NCBI RefSeq assembly: GCF_004959935.1
Contig: NZ_SMYN01000017.1
Location: forward strand, 1-64,000
DNA length: 64,000 bases
Direction: 5' to 3'
Origin: Falsirhodobacter xinxiangensis
GTDB lineage: Bacteria > Pseudomonadota > Alphaproteobacteria > Rhodobacterales > Rhodobacteraceae
Position numbers and translations under genes: made by a program. Of this stretch, positions 51,585 to 60,565 are shown one piece after another; within the stretch, counting starts at the first letter, position 1, and each line of letters begins with the position of its first letter. The notes beneath the pieces were generated by a model. The model saw only the letters and a list, made by a program, of their open reading frames with translations. It was not told the origin of the DNA and did not search any database.

Positions 51585-52356
51585 TATTGCCATGACCCCA
51601 CCATTACACTTGCGCGTCCCACCGCGCCTTGTTGCCGCGCTTGTCGCCTTTATCTCGATGCTGGCGATCTGGCACGTCATGTCGCTGAACTTTCGCCCTT
51701 GGGTCCCCGGCATATCATCCACCCTGCTGGCGATTGAGGCGCAGCTTGGATCGGCCGCGTTCTGGAGCAATTTTTTACTGACACTGGGGCGCGTTCTGTC
51801 CGCCTTTGTCGCGGCCACGCTAGCGGGATCGGCCATCGGGTTGTTCATCGGCCTGAACAAGCGGGTCGAGGTGTTTTTCCAACCGCTGTTGGCCCTGGCG
51901 CTGGCGGTGCCGGACCCGGTTTATATCATTTTCGCGATCCTTGCCCTTGGCACGGGCGAGGCTGCGGGGTTCGTTGCCCTTACGATCGCGGTTGCGCCCT
52001 TCGTGGCCAACATCGTGCGGTCGAACGTGCAGGCGCGCGACCACGATCTGGACCAGATGGCGCAAATCTATCACCTGCCGCGTCATGTCCGCCTGTGGGC
52101 CGTGCTTGCGCCGCAGCTGGTGCCCGCGCTGCTGACCGCAATGCGCTTTTCCTTCGCGCTGTCGTGGAAACTGGTTGTCGTGGTCGAGGCGATTGGCCAG
52201 CCCGACGGGATCGGCGCGCAAATCTTCAACAGCTTCCGCCTGCTTCGCATGCGCGACGTGGCGGCGGTGGCCATCATCTTCATCATCGCCATGCAGCTTA
52301 TGGAGCGCGGCGTGCTTGGGCGGCTGGAAAAACGCCTGCTGCACTGGCGTAACTGA
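51574..52356 (+). CDS. ABC permease (SsuC/TauC type), second
   Basis: A 260-residue permease, ~6 helices, with EAA-type loop LDQMAQIYHLPRHVRLWAVLAP near 155-176. It is related to, but clearly different from, the permease at 50056. The start at 51574 is preceded by GGGGGGCAACGCG. The pair of permeases around one ATPase gives an SBP-TM-NBD-TM operon. Eleven bases separate it from the nicC-like gene, tying the importer to the pathway. Confidence 0.9.
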   Translation: MSRDIAMTPPLHLRVPPRLVAALVAFISMLAIWHVMSLNFRPWVPGISSTLLAIEAQLGSAAFWSNFLLTLGRVLSAFVAATLAGSAIGLFIGLNKRVEVFFQPLLALALAVPDPVYIIFAILALGTGEAAGFVALTIAVAPFVANIVRSNVQARDHDLDQMAQIYHLPRHVRLWAVLAPQLVPALLTAMRFSFALSWKLVVVVEAIGQPDGIGAQIFNSFRLLRMRDVAAVAIIFIIAMQLMERGVLGRLEKRLLHWRN

Positions 52357-52367
52357 AAGGACGACAC

Positions 52368-53558
52368 ATGAAAATCGCAATCATCGGCGGCGGGATCGGC
52401 GGCGCCGCAACCGCCCATGCCCTGCTGCGCAAAGGGTTCGACGTTACGATCTTCGAACAAGCCCCCGCCTTTGGTGAGGTGGGCGCGGGCGTCCAGATCA
52501 CCCCCAACGCGGTCAAGGCCATCGTGGGGCTGGGGCTGGCGGATAAACTGTTCGCCAACGCCTTCTACCCCAAGGCGGTCACGGGGCGTCACTGGCAAAG
52601 CGGGCGGCAGAATTTCCGCATCGACCTTGGTCCAGAATTCCGTGCCCATTACGATGCCCCTTTCATCCACGTCCACCGCGCGGACCTGCTGGATATCCTG
52701 ATTTCAGACCTGCCGTCCGAAAACTGCCGCTTTAACATGCGCTGCACGGGGATCGAACAGACCGCCGGGGGTGCACGGGCCAGCTTTGCCGACGGCAGCC
52801 AAATCGATGCGGATCTGATCATCGGCGCGGATGGCGTGCGGTCGGTCGTCCGCAGCCAGCTCTTCGGTGAAGGTGGCCTGCGCTGGACGGGCCACCAATG
52901 TTACCGCGCGCTGGTGCCGACAGGCGGGGTGGTGGATTACGTCGCCCCCGAAAGCGCCTTCTGGATGGGCCCGAAGGCGCATGTTGTCACCTATTACGTA
53001 AAAGGCGGTCGGGCGGTGAACATCGTCGCCGTGACCGAGGCACAGGAATGGGTTACCGAAAGCTGGAGCACCCGCGCCTCGGCAGACGAGATGTTGCGCG
53101 ATTTCGAAGGCTGGCATCCCGACCTGCAAAAGCTGTTTGAGGGGGTGACCGAAACCTTCAACTGGGGCCTGTTCGACCGCGACCCGATGGACACATGGTC
53201 AAAGGGCAACGTCACCCTGCTGGGCGATGCGTGCCACCCGATGCTGCCCTTCCTGTCCCAAGGTGCGGCCATGGCGATCGAGGACGCCTATGTTCTTGCC
53301 GAGGCGCTGGCCATGCACCGTGACCTCGGCGACGCCCTTGCCGCCTATGAGGCGGAGCGCCAGCCCCGCACCGCCCGTGTCCAGCTTGAGGCGCGGGAGC
53401 GGGGACGGACCTATCACCTGCCCACCGAGGAAGAGATGGCCCGACGCGACGAGGAATATGCGCGCCTTGCCAAAGAGGACCCGCGCACCACGGGCATCAA
53501 CACCGACTGGGTCTACGACTATGACCCGCGCAATTTCAGCAGAAAGCTTGCAGCATGA
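52368..53558 (+). CDS. nicC: FAD monooxygenase, NicC-like (6-hydroxynicotinate 3-monooxygenase)
   Basis: A 396-residue flavin monooxygenase of the PHBH/salicylate-hydroxylase family. The FAD dinucleotide motif is IIGGGIGGAA at residues 5-14 with E30, the DG motif is IIGADGVRSVVR near 155, and the GD motif is LLGDACHPMLPF near 290. NicC converts 6-hydroxynicotinate to 2,5-dihydroxypyridine with NADH and O2. The assignment rests chiefly on the downstream genes, since the next enzyme (NicX-like) needs 2,5-dihydroxypyridine. The C-terminal DWVYDYDP resembles that of Pseudomonas NicC. A related salicylate- or 3-hydroxybenzoate-type hydroxylase cannot be excluded from the sequence alone. SD AAAGGACG precedes the ATG. 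Confidence 0.82.
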   Translation: MKIAIIGGGIGGAATAHALLRKGFDVTIFEQAPAFGEVGAGVQITPNAVKAIVGLGLADKLFANAFYPKAVTGRHWQSGRQNFRIDLGPEFRAHYDAPFIHVHRADLLDILISDLPSENCRFNMRCTGIEQTAGGARASFADGSQIDADLIIGADGVRSVVRSQLFGEGGLRWTGHQCYRALVPTGGVVDYVAPESAFWMGPKAHVVTYYVKGGRAVNIVAVTEAQEWVTESWSTRASADEMLRDFEGWHPDLQKLFEGVTETFNWGLFDRDPMDTWSKGNVTLLGDACHPMLPFLSQGAAMAIEDAYVLAEALAMHRDLGDALAAYEAERQPRTARVQLEARERGRTYHLPTEEEMARRDEEYARLAKEDPRTTGINTDWVYDYDPRNFSRKLAA

Positions 53559-54301
53559 GCATTCGCATCGGACAGATCGTCCCGAGCTCCAACATCACCA
53601 TGGAAACCGAGATCCCTGCGCTGCTGAAGGCGCGGGAGCTGATCGCGCCCGAACGGTTCACCTTCCATTCGGCCCGCATGCGGATGAAGCATGTGACCAA
53701 GGAAGAGCTGTCGTCGATGGACGCAAATTCCGACCGTTGCGCGTTGGAGCTTTCGGATGCCAAGGTGGACGTGATGGGCTATGCCTGTCTGGTCGCGATC
53801 ATGTCGATGGGCCTTGGCTATCACCGCCAGTCGCAGGAACGCCTGACGGGCGTCGTGCGCGGGAACGGGTCGGACGGCGCTGTCGTAAACTCGGCCGGTG
53901 CGCTGATCGAGGCGCTAACCGCGATGAAGGCCAAGAAGATCGCCGTCGTCGCCCCTTATATGAAGCCGCTGGCGCAGATGGTGTTCGATTACATCGCCGC
54001 CGAGGGGTTCGAGGTCGTGGACAGCCGCGCGCTGGAAATTCAGGACAACCTTGCGGTGGCCGCGCATGACACCGCGAACCTGCCGGGCATCATCGCCAGC
54101 ATGGATGTGGCGGATGCCGATGTGATCGTGCTGTCGGCTTGCGTCCAGATGCCGTCGCTGCAAGCCGTGCAGACGGTCGAGGCGCTGACGGGCAAGCCTG
54201 TCGTGACTGCCGCGATTGCAACGACGTGGCAGATGCTGAACGCGCTGAACCTTTCGACCCGCGTGCCGGGTGGCGGTGCGCTGTTGTCGGGGGCCTATTG
54301 A
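53555..54301 (+). CDS. nicE: Maleate cis-trans isomerase, NicE-like
   Basis: A 248-residue member of the Asp/Glu racemase superfamily, maleate isomerase group. IGQIVPSSNITMETEIP at the N-terminus is the family's substrate loop. The two catalytic cysteines are C78 in VMGYACLV and C196 in VLSACVQMPS. NicE turns maleate into fumarate, the last step of the nicotinate pathway. The start overlaps the nicC-like stop as ATGA, and the stop overlaps nicD as TGATG. Confidence 0.93.
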   Translation: MSIRIGQIVPSSNITMETEIPALLKARELIAPERFTFHSARMRMKHVTKEELSSMDANSDRCALELSDAKVDVMGYACLVAIMSMGLGYHRQSQERLTGVVRGNGSDGAVVNSAGALIEALTAMKAKKIAVVAPYMKPLAQMVFDYIAAEGFEVVDSRALEIQDNLAVAAHDTANLPGIIASMDVADADVIVLSACVQMPSLQAVQTVEALTGKPVVTAAIATTWQMLNALNLSTRVPGGGALLSGAY

Positions 54302-55080
54302 TGCGCGGGTATAACATACACGCCAACGGCATCCGCCAGCACCTGCTGCACTACGCGGGGAACGGGCCGGAACTGTTGCTGATCCCGGGCATCACCTCGC
54401 CCGCGATTACTTGGGGGTTCGTGGCGGAACGGCTGGCTGAAACCCATGATGTGCATGTGTTGGACGTGCGCGGTCGGGGGTTGAGCGAGGCTGGCGATCT
54501 GGATTACTCGCTGGACGCAATGGCGGACGATGCGATCGCCATCGCGCAGACCATGAACAGCCCGATCGTGCTGGGCCATTCCATGGGCGCACGGATTGCG
54601 ATCCGTGCGGCGCGCAAGAACCCCGCCCCGTTTGCGGGGCTGCTGCTGGTCGATCCGCCGGTTTCGGGTCCGGGGCGTCGGGCCTATCCGTCGCAATGGC
54701 CGTGGTATGGCGATTCCATCCGCATGGCGCAAAAGGGGTGTTCCCCCGACGATATGCGCAAGTTCTGCCCGACATGGACGGATGAACAGGTCGCCCTGCG
54801 CGCCGAATGGCTGCACACCTGCCATTGGGGCGCGATCAAGACGGCTTTCGACGGATTCCATGTCGATGACATCCATGCCGACCTGCCGCAGATCAGCCTG
54901 CCGATGCGGCTGGTCGTGGCCGGGGGCGCCCCGGTGATCGGTGACGAGGACGTGGCCGAGATCCAGACCCTCGCCCCGCATATCGAAGTAAAGACCGTCG
55001 AAAAGGCGGGCCATATGATCCCGTGGGATGACCTTGAAGGTTTCCTTGCGGCAGTCACCGATTTCAAAACAGGGAAGTAG
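54301..55080 (+). CDS. nicD: N-formylmaleamate deformylase, NicD-like
   Basis: A 259-residue alpha/beta hydrolase. Long stretches match Pseudomonas putida NicD as I recall it (HANGIRQH, PGITSPAITWGFVAER, LDVRGRGLS, RAEWLHTCH, AGHMIPWDD). The catalytic triad falls at S94 (GHSMGAR), D118 (LLVDPPVSG) and H238 (AGHMIP), each exactly seven residues earlier than the reported S101, D125 and H245. It hydrolyses N-formylmaleamate to maleamate and formate. The start at 54301 overlaps the nicE stop; the upstream part of the longer frame is only nicE in another frame. Confidence 0.95.
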   Translation: MRGYNIHANGIRQHLLHYAGNGPELLLIPGITSPAITWGFVAERLAETHDVHVLDVRGRGLSEAGDLDYSLDAMADDAIAIAQTMNSPIVLGHSMGARIAIRAARKNPAPFAGLLLVDPPVSGPGRRAYPSQWPWYGDSIRMAQKGCSPDDMRKFCPTWTDEQVALRAEWLHTCHWGAIKTAFDGFHVDDIHADLPQISLPMRLVVAGGAPVIGDEDVAEIQTLAPHIEVKTVEKAGHMIPWDDLEGFLAAVTDFKTGK

Positions 55081-55083
55081 ACC

Positions 55084-56115
55084 ATGGATCACACCAGCTT
55101 TACCGAAATCTGCCTTCACCAGTTGAAAATGTCGGGCGTGCGCAATGGCGAACGTCTGGTCGTGCTGACCCAAGGCAATGACCGTCTGGCCTATGCCGAT
55201 GCGTTCATGGCGGCGGGTCAACGTCTGGGCGCGCAGATGTATCACATGCGCCTTCCCGCGCCGCTGCCCTCGGCCGAATGGTCGGTGGGTGTCACGGGTC
55301 TGGCCGCGATGCCTGACGCGGTCGAGGCGCTGAAGAACTGCGACATGCTGATCGACTGCATCTTCCTGCTGTTCTCCCCCGAACAGTTCGCGATTCAGGC
55401 CGCCGGCACCCGCATCCTGACGGCGGTGGAACCGCCCGAGCTGCTGGCCCGCATGCTGCCTTACCCCGAGCTACGCGAGAAGGTCACCATTGCTGCCGAC
55501 ATGCTGGAACGTGCCAAGGTGATGCGTATCACCTCGCCGCACGGGACGAACGTGACCTACAAGCTGAACACCTATGAAACGGTGGCGGAATATGCCTGCA
55601 CCGACACGCCCGGCCGCTGGGACCACTGGCCGTCGGGCTTCGTCTTCACCGGCGGGGATGACGACGGCGTGGACGGGCAGATCGTCGTGGCCCCCGGCGA
55701 CATCCTGCTGCCGCAGAACCTGATGGTGCGCGAGCCGATCACCTATACGATCGAGAAGGGCTGGATCACCGACATCCGCGGCGGGCTGGAGGCGCAGATC
55801 GTCAAGGAATACATGGCGTCCTTCAACGACAAGCGCGGCTTCGGGATGAGCCATGTGGGCTGGGGCATGAACCCCAACGCGAAATGGCACAACTTCGTCC
55901 CCGGCACCTTCGAGGGCGGCATGGGCATGGAGCCGCGCAGCTTCTACGGCAACGTCATGTTCTCCACCGGGCCGAACAACGAGCTGGGCGGGCCGAACGA
56001 CACCGCCTGCCATCTGGACATCCCGATGCGCGGCTGTTCGCTGTTCCTCGACGATGCGGCGGTCGTGATCGACGGCGACATCGTGGTCAAGGAAATCCAG
56101 ATGGACCGCAACTGA
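55084..56115 (+). CDS. nicX: 2,5-dihydroxypyridine 5,6-dioxygenase, NicX-like
   Basis: A 343-residue extradiol-type ring-cleaving dioxygenase of the NicX family (leucyl-aminopeptidase-like fold). Iron ligands are H257 (GMSHVGWGM), H310 and D312 (ACHLDIPM), each exactly eight residues earlier than the H265, H318 and D320 reported for P. putida NicX. It opens 2,5-dihydroxypyridine to N-formylmaleamate. It starts 3 bases after nicD, and its TGA overlaps the nicF start. This is the most diagnostic gene for a maleamate-type pyridine pathway here. Confidence 0.95.
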   Translation: MDHTSFTEICLHQLKMSGVRNGERLVVLTQGNDRLAYADAFMAAGQRLGAQMYHMRLPAPLPSAEWSVGVTGLAAMPDAVEALKNCDMLIDCIFLLFSPEQFAIQAAGTRILTAVEPPELLARMLPYPELREKVTIAADMLERAKVMRITSPHGTNVTYKLNTYETVAEYACTDTPGRWDHWPSGFVFTGGDDDGVDGQIVVAPGDILLPQNLMVREPITYTIEKGWITDIRGGLEAQIVKEYMASFNDKRGFGMSHVGWGMNPNAKWHNFVPGTFEGGMGMEPRSFYGNVMFSTGPNNELGGPNDTACHLDIPMRGCSLFLDDAAVVIDGDIVVKEIQMDRN

Positions 56116-56735
56116 TGACGCAGGAAACCGTCTATGACGGCGCGGGCTTTGGCCGCGCCGTTCCGCGGGGAACGCGTCCGGGTGTGGTCGTGGTCGATTT
56201 CAGCTACGGCTTCACCGACCTGCGATATCCCACCGCATCCGATGCGGCGGCGCAGATGGCCCGCACCAAGGAGATTTGCGACCTTGCGCGGGACAAGGGT
56301 TTCCCGGTGATCTTCACCACCATCGCCTATCACCCCGGCGAGGTGGACAAGCTGCCTTGGCTGAAGAAGGCCACGGGGATGGCGGCGCTGATCGAGGGGA
56401 CGCGCCTTGTCCAGATCGACGCGGCCACCGGCATCCAACCGGGCGACGCGATCGTGACGAAGAAGGGCGCATCGTCGTTTTTCGGATCCACGTTGGCAGC
56501 ACTTCTGGCGGGGGCGGGGGTTGATACGCTGGTGGTGACTGGTGCCACAACCTCGGGCTGCGTCCGGGCGACGGTGGTCGATGCGGTGCAGTCTGGGTTC
56601 AATGTGCTGGTGCCGCGCGACTGCTGCGCCGACCGCGCGCAGGCGCCGCATGACGCGAACCTTTACGACATGCAGCAGAAGTACGCGGATGTGACAGATG
56701 CGGCCGATGTAGTAGCGTGGCTAAGCTCGGTCTAA
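56115..56735 (+). CDS. nicF: Maleamate amidohydrolase, NicF-like
   Basis: A 206-residue isochorismatase-family amidase. The catalytic triad is D28 (VVVVDFSYGF), K117 (VTKKGASSF) and C149 (TTSGCVRAT). NicF hydrolyses maleamate to maleate and ammonia. The start at 56115 was chosen because the nicX stop overlaps it (TGATG); the longer frame upstream lies inside nicX. It is the last gene of the operon, followed by a dispersed repeat and a convergent LysR gene. Confidence 0.93.
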   Translation: MTQETVYDGAGFGRAVPRGTRPGVVVVDFSYGFTDLRYPTASDAAAQMARTKEICDLARDKGFPVIFTTIAYHPGEVDKLPWLKKATGMAALIEGTRLVQIDAATGIQPGDAIVTKKGASSFFGSTLAALLAGAGVDTLVVTGATTSGCVRATVVDAVQSGFNVLVPRDCCADRAQAPHDANLYDMQQKYADVTDAADVVAWLSSV

Positions 56736-56795
56736 CAAAGCAGAAAGCGAGGCGTGACAACATCAAAATATCCGGGCGAAAGGGCGATTCAAAGC

Positions 56796-56880
56796 GGGGG
56801 CGGCCCTTTGCGGACGCTCGTGCCTCGCCGATGCTGCATTGCAGCTTTCCTCAAAGCGGACATTTGTCGGCAGTGCAGCG
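56796..56880 (+). repeat. Dispersed ~90-base repeat, copy 7
   Basis: GGGGGCGGCCCTTTGCGGACG (56796-56816) is the left arm, GATGCTGCATTGCAGCTTTCC (56830-56850) the central palindrome, and TCAAAGCGGACATTTGTCGG (56851-56870) the right arm. The gap 56736-57015 between the two convergent genes holds nothing else. Confidence 0.65.
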
Positions 56881-57015
56881 CAACGCGCTGCAATGGTCTG
56901 GCAGGAAAACACATTCCGGTAGAATGGCTTGGCTTTGCGTCAGCGCCGCCATCAAGCTACGATACGGTGAACCGAAACAGCCCCACAATAATGCCAGGTC
57001 AGTCAAGGCAAACGT

Positions 57016-57927
57016 CTAGCGGATGATTCGACCGACAATATCGCGAAGCAATACGGAAATCGCACCAAGCTCATCCGGCGGCAGGCGGTCGCCATGCTCC
57101 AACGCGACATGCCGGAACAGCGGCGGGTTGATGACATCGCGGACGCGGATGGAACCCGCGGCCACCTCGTCCCTGACCGCGATCCATGGCAGGAACGTCC
57201 GACCCAGCCCTGCCATCATCGCCTGTTTTCGCGGGTTCGGCCCATCGATCTCGTGAACCACCTGCACGTGCGCTCCGATCTGTGCAGCCAGCTTGTCAAC
57301 AAGAACCCGAACAGGCTTGCCGACCCTTGGCAGCATTAAGGGCTCGCTCAGAGCCTCGAGGAGCGTCACGGGTTCGATGGCGGTGTCGGGGTGATCGGCG
57401 GACATGCAGAAAAGCATGTTCTCGGCCCCCAGCCATTTCGAGGGCGGCGTGTCGTCATCCGCGATGACGATGGCCAGATCGATCTCGCCCGAACGCAACA
57501 TCTCGCGGCTTTCCTTGGTGTTGGTCTCGATCACATAAAGCCCCGAAAGGAAACGCAGCTCGCTTGACCGTTGCAGCAGTTCCGGCGTCAGGGCCGTGGC
57601 CAGCGATGGAATTGCGGAAATCCGCAACACCTTCGCGTCGAACGTGCCGCGGGCGCGTATGCGGCGCAGTTCCTCTTCGGCGCGCGCGACCTGCGCAAGG
57701 ATAACGACCGCGTGGTCCAGCAGAAGCTGCCCGCCCTCGGTCGCGACGACCCCCGTCCGCGACCGCGTGACCAGCGGAGCACCGAAGTCGGCTTCAAGCT
57801 CTTTCAGGTGATAGGACAGCGCAGGTTGCGGCACCGACAATCGCCGTGCGGCAGCCGAAAGCGATCCTTCTTCAAGGATCGCGCGGAAGTAGCCAAGACG
57901 ACGCAGATCAAGCCAGCTCATACCCAT
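57016..57927 (-). CDS. LysR-family transcriptional regulator
   Basis: A 303-residue LysR regulator. The winged helix-turn-helix spans ~5-65 (LDLRRLGYFRAILEEGSLSA, LSVPQPALSYHLKELEADFGAPL), with a ligand-binding domain from ~90 (AKVLRISAIPSLATALTPELL). It diverges from the Dpp-type transporter operon at 58115 and is convergent with the nic-type operon, so its target is probably the transporter operon. The ATG at 57927 may be replaced by the one two codons later. Confidence 0.92.
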   Translation of the reverse strand: MGMSWLDLRRLGYFRAILEEGSLSAAARRLSVPQPALSYHLKELEADFGAPLVTRSRTGVVATEGGQLLLDHAVVILAQVARAEEELRRIRARGTFDAKVLRISAIPSLATALTPELLQRSSELRFLSGLYVIETNTKESREMLRSGEIDLAIVIADDDTPPSKWLGAENMLFCMSADHPDTAIEPVTLLEALSEPLMLPRVGKPVRVLVDKLAAQIGAHVQVVHEIDGPNPRKQAMMAGLGRTFLPWIAVRDEVAAGSIRVRDVINPPLFRHVALEHGDRLPPDELGAISVLLRDIVGRIIR

Positions 57928-58114
57928 CCATACATTAATTCAATAGGTGTGGGGATATTCTGTATTGGTCAAAAACGAAAATCCGTTGCTACTCTAAATC
58001 ATACGGATGCGAAGGTCTTGGGAGGGATCTGCCCGCATGTCACCGCAACGGATTTCTACACTTGACCCGCTGGCGTCCTGCCACCGGGATATTCGATCTC
58101 GGGGAGGAGAGAAG
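57928..58114. promoter_or_regulatory. Divergent promoter region, LysR versus Dpp-type operon
   Basis: 187 bases between divergent starts. The first 90 are A/T-rich for this genome (TACATTAATTCAATAGG; GGTCAAAAACGAAAATCC), as expected for promoters and LysR boxes. The 3' part carries GGGGAGGAGAGAAG, the strong ribosome-binding site of the binding-protein gene. An open frame from 58007 lies in this leader and is not considered coding. Confidence 0.45.
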
Positions 58115-59632
58115 ATGAAACCGACAGCAGGATTCCATCTTGCCGCACTGCTGCTGGCAAGCGTTTCGATGCCGGCGTTCGCGCAGCAGGACGACAGGGT
58201 GATCACCATCGTGACCCCCTATGCTTTCGACAATATCGACAGCTGCAATTCATCGTCCGAGGTCGGGCTGATCGTCCGCGAAAACGTGGTCGAAGCGCTG
58301 ACGCATCTGGACGAGGTCACCGGAGAGCCGCAGCCCCGCCTCGCCACCGCGTGGGAGCAGGTGGAGCCGACCGTCTGGCGCGTCACGCTGCGCGAAGGCG
58401 TGAATTTTACCGACGGCAGCCCGTTCGACGCGGCTTCGGTGGAACGCTCGATCGAGCGGATGTTTAATCCCGCGCTGGACTGTCTGAACCGTGGCAAGCT
58501 GTTCGCCAACATCCGCCTGACGCCGAAGATCGTCGATGACCATACAATCGATATATCGACCGAACAGCCCCAACCCTTGATGCCACTGTTCATGAGTTTT
58601 CTGACCATCGAATCCCCCAAGACCGAGATGGACCGCCCGACCAGCACCCCCGTCGGCACCGGACCCTTCACGGTGACGCCGCGCGGGCCTAACGATCCGA
58701 CGGTTCTAGTGCGGCAGGATGCCTATTGGGGCGAAGCACCCGAGGTTTCGCAGGCCACCTATCTGCGCCGTGACGAAAGCACGATCCGCGCCGCGATGGT
58801 CGAGGTGGGCGAGGCCGACATCGGCCTGAACATCGCCATTCAGGATGCGACGAACCCCGAAACCGACATCGCCTATCAGAACGGCGAGACGACGCGCCTG
58901 CGCTTTAGCTTCGCCGCGCCGCTGGACGACATCCGCGTGCGCCGCGCCATGAACATGGCCGTGGACCGCGAGGCGCTGCGCGATGGTCTATTCAACGCCG
59001 ATTACGTTTTGGCGACGCAGATGTATCTGCCGCGCATCAACGGCTACAATCCTGATCTGCAGCCTTGGGCATACGATCCCGAAGGCGCGATGAAGCTGCT
59101 GGAGGAAGCCCGCGCCGACGGCGTGCCGCTGGACATCGAGATCCCCGTGATTTCCCGCATCAACTTCTATCCCAACGGGCAGGAAGCGATGGAGGCGATG
59201 GTTGCCATGTGGCAGGCCGTGGGTCTGAACGTGCGTCTGCAGACGATGGAACGCGCGCAATGGCTGAAGCTGGTGAACAAGCCATATGGCGAAGATCGCC
59301 CGCCGATGCTGATCCAGGAACAGCACGACAACAATTCGGGCGACGCGACCTTCACCATGCATTTCCGGTATCATTCCACCGGCCAGCAGTCGGAATTCGG
59401 CGATCCCGAACTCGACCGTCTGATCGACGCCGCCGACGCCGCGCAGGGCGAGGAGCGCACCAAGCTGTTTCAGGATGCCAACGCCTATAGCAGCGAAAGC
59501 GTCGTGCCAGACGTGATGATGTTCCACATGGTCAACTACATGCGCATCTCGCCGCGTCTGGATTTCAAGCCGGATGCCGTGACCAGCACGATGATGGAAC
59601 TGTCGAAGATCAAGTTCAGCGGCACCAATTAG
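58115..59632 (+). CDS. Peptide/nickel-type ABC substrate-binding protein
   Basis: A 505-residue periplasmic binding protein of the DppA/OppA/NikA family (SBP family 5). The signal peptide runs to about SMPAFA-QQ (residues 1-25). Then come the family's ENVVEALTHLDEVTGEPQPRLA near 60 and WRVTLREGVNFTDGSPFDAASV near 95. The start at 58115 directly follows GGGGAGGAGAGAAG. It heads a five-gene transporter/enzyme operon. In such loci these proteins often bind non-peptide compounds; here the ligand is probably an aromatic or hydroxy-acid derivative, judging from the enzymes downstream. Confidence 0.92.
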   Translation: MKPTAGFHLAALLLASVSMPAFAQQDDRVITIVTPYAFDNIDSCNSSSEVGLIVRENVVEALTHLDEVTGEPQPRLATAWEQVEPTVWRVTLREGVNFTDGSPFDAASVERSIERMFNPALDCLNRGKLFANIRLTPKIVDDHTIDISTEQPQPLMPLFMSFLTIESPKTEMDRPTSTPVGTGPFTVTPRGPNDPTVLVRQDAYWGEAPEVSQATYLRRDESTIRAAMVEVGEADIGLNIAIQDATNPETDIAYQNGETTRLRFSFAAPLDDIRVRRAMNMAVDREALRDGLFNADYVLATQMYLPRINGYNPDLQPWAYDPEGAMKLLEEARADGVPLDIEIPVISRINFYPNGQEAMEAMVAMWQAVGLNVRLQTMERAQWLKLVNKPYGEDRPPMLIQEQHDNNSGDATFTMHFRYHSTGQQSEFGDPELDRLIDAADAAQGEERTKLFQDANAYSSESVVPDVMMFHMVNYMRISPRLDFKPDAVTSTMMELSKIKFSGTN

Positions 59633-59647
59633 GGAAAGGGCGATCCG

Positions 59648-60565
59648 ATGGGGTTCTACCTTCGCCAGCGAACGATCCAGAGCGCGATTTCACTGCTCGG
59701 GCTAATCGTTCTCGTCTTCTTCCTTGCGCGGCTGACGGGCAATCCCGCGGATCTGTTCCTGCCCGCCGATACGCCGCAGGCGATCCGCGACGAATATGCC
59801 GCCCGCCACGGGTTCGATCAGCCGGTGATCGTGCAGTTCGGGGCCTATCTGATGGACCTGCTGCGGCTCGATTTCGGTGAATCGCTACGGGACGGCACGC
59901 CAGCGCTCGACTATGTGCTGGCGGCCTTTCCGACCACGCTGCTGCTGTCCTTCTGGGCGATGACGATTTCGCTGACCATCGCGATCGTCACCGGATCGGT
60001 CGCGGCGTGGCATCCGGGCGGGGTGTTCGACCGGATCGCCAGCCTGATTTCGTTGACCGGGGCGTCCATCCCGAACTTCTGGATCGCCATCGTCGGGGTG
60101 CTGGTGTTCTCGGTCTGGATGCGGGTGCTACCGACCTCGGGCACGGGGACGCCGTGGCACTGGATTCTGCCGGTGGCGGTGCTGTTCATCCGGCCCTGCG
60201 GCGTGCTGGTGCAGGTGGTGCGGTCTTCTATGCTGGCCGCCTTCGCCTCACCCTATGTCAAGACGGCACGGGCGCGGGGGGTGCGGGAACGAGCGGTGAT
60301 TTTCGTTCACGCTCTGCGCAACGCCATGCTGCCGATCATCACGGTGGCGGGCGATCAGGCCGCCGGAATGATCAACGGCGCCGTGATCGCCGAGACCATC
60401 TTCGGCTTTCCCGGCATCGGCAAGCTGCTGATCGACGCGATCATGTTCCGCGATTTTGCAGTGATCCAGGCGGCGGTGATGATCACCGCCATCGCGATCT
60501 TCATCCTCAATATCGGCATCGACCTTCTCTACTCGATGCTCGACCCGCGCGTGAGGCACGGCTGA
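59648..60565 (+). CDS. ABC permease (DppB type)
   Basis: A 305-residue permease with ~6 membrane helices. The N-terminal YLRQRTIQSAISLLGLIVLVFFL membrane segment, the periplasmic RDEYAARHGFDQPVIVQFG, and the EAA loop near 195 (SPYVKTARARGVRERAVI) are typical of DppB/OppB. The stop overlaps the next start as TGATG. SD GGGAAAGGGCG. Confidence 0.93.
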   Translation: MGFYLRQRTIQSAISLLGLIVLVFFLARLTGNPADLFLPADTPQAIRDEYAARHGFDQPVIVQFGAYLMDLLRLDFGESLRDGTPALDYVLAAFPTTLLLSFWAMTISLTIAIVTGSVAAWHPGGVFDRIASLISLTGASIPNFWIAIVGVLVFSVWMRVLPTSGTGTPWHWILPVAVLFIRPCGVLVQVVRSSMLAAFASPYVKTARARGVRERAVIFVHALRNAMLPIITVAGDQAAGMINGAVIAETIFGFPGIGKLLIDAIMFRDFAVIQAAVMITAIAIFILNIGIDLLYSMLDPRVRHG

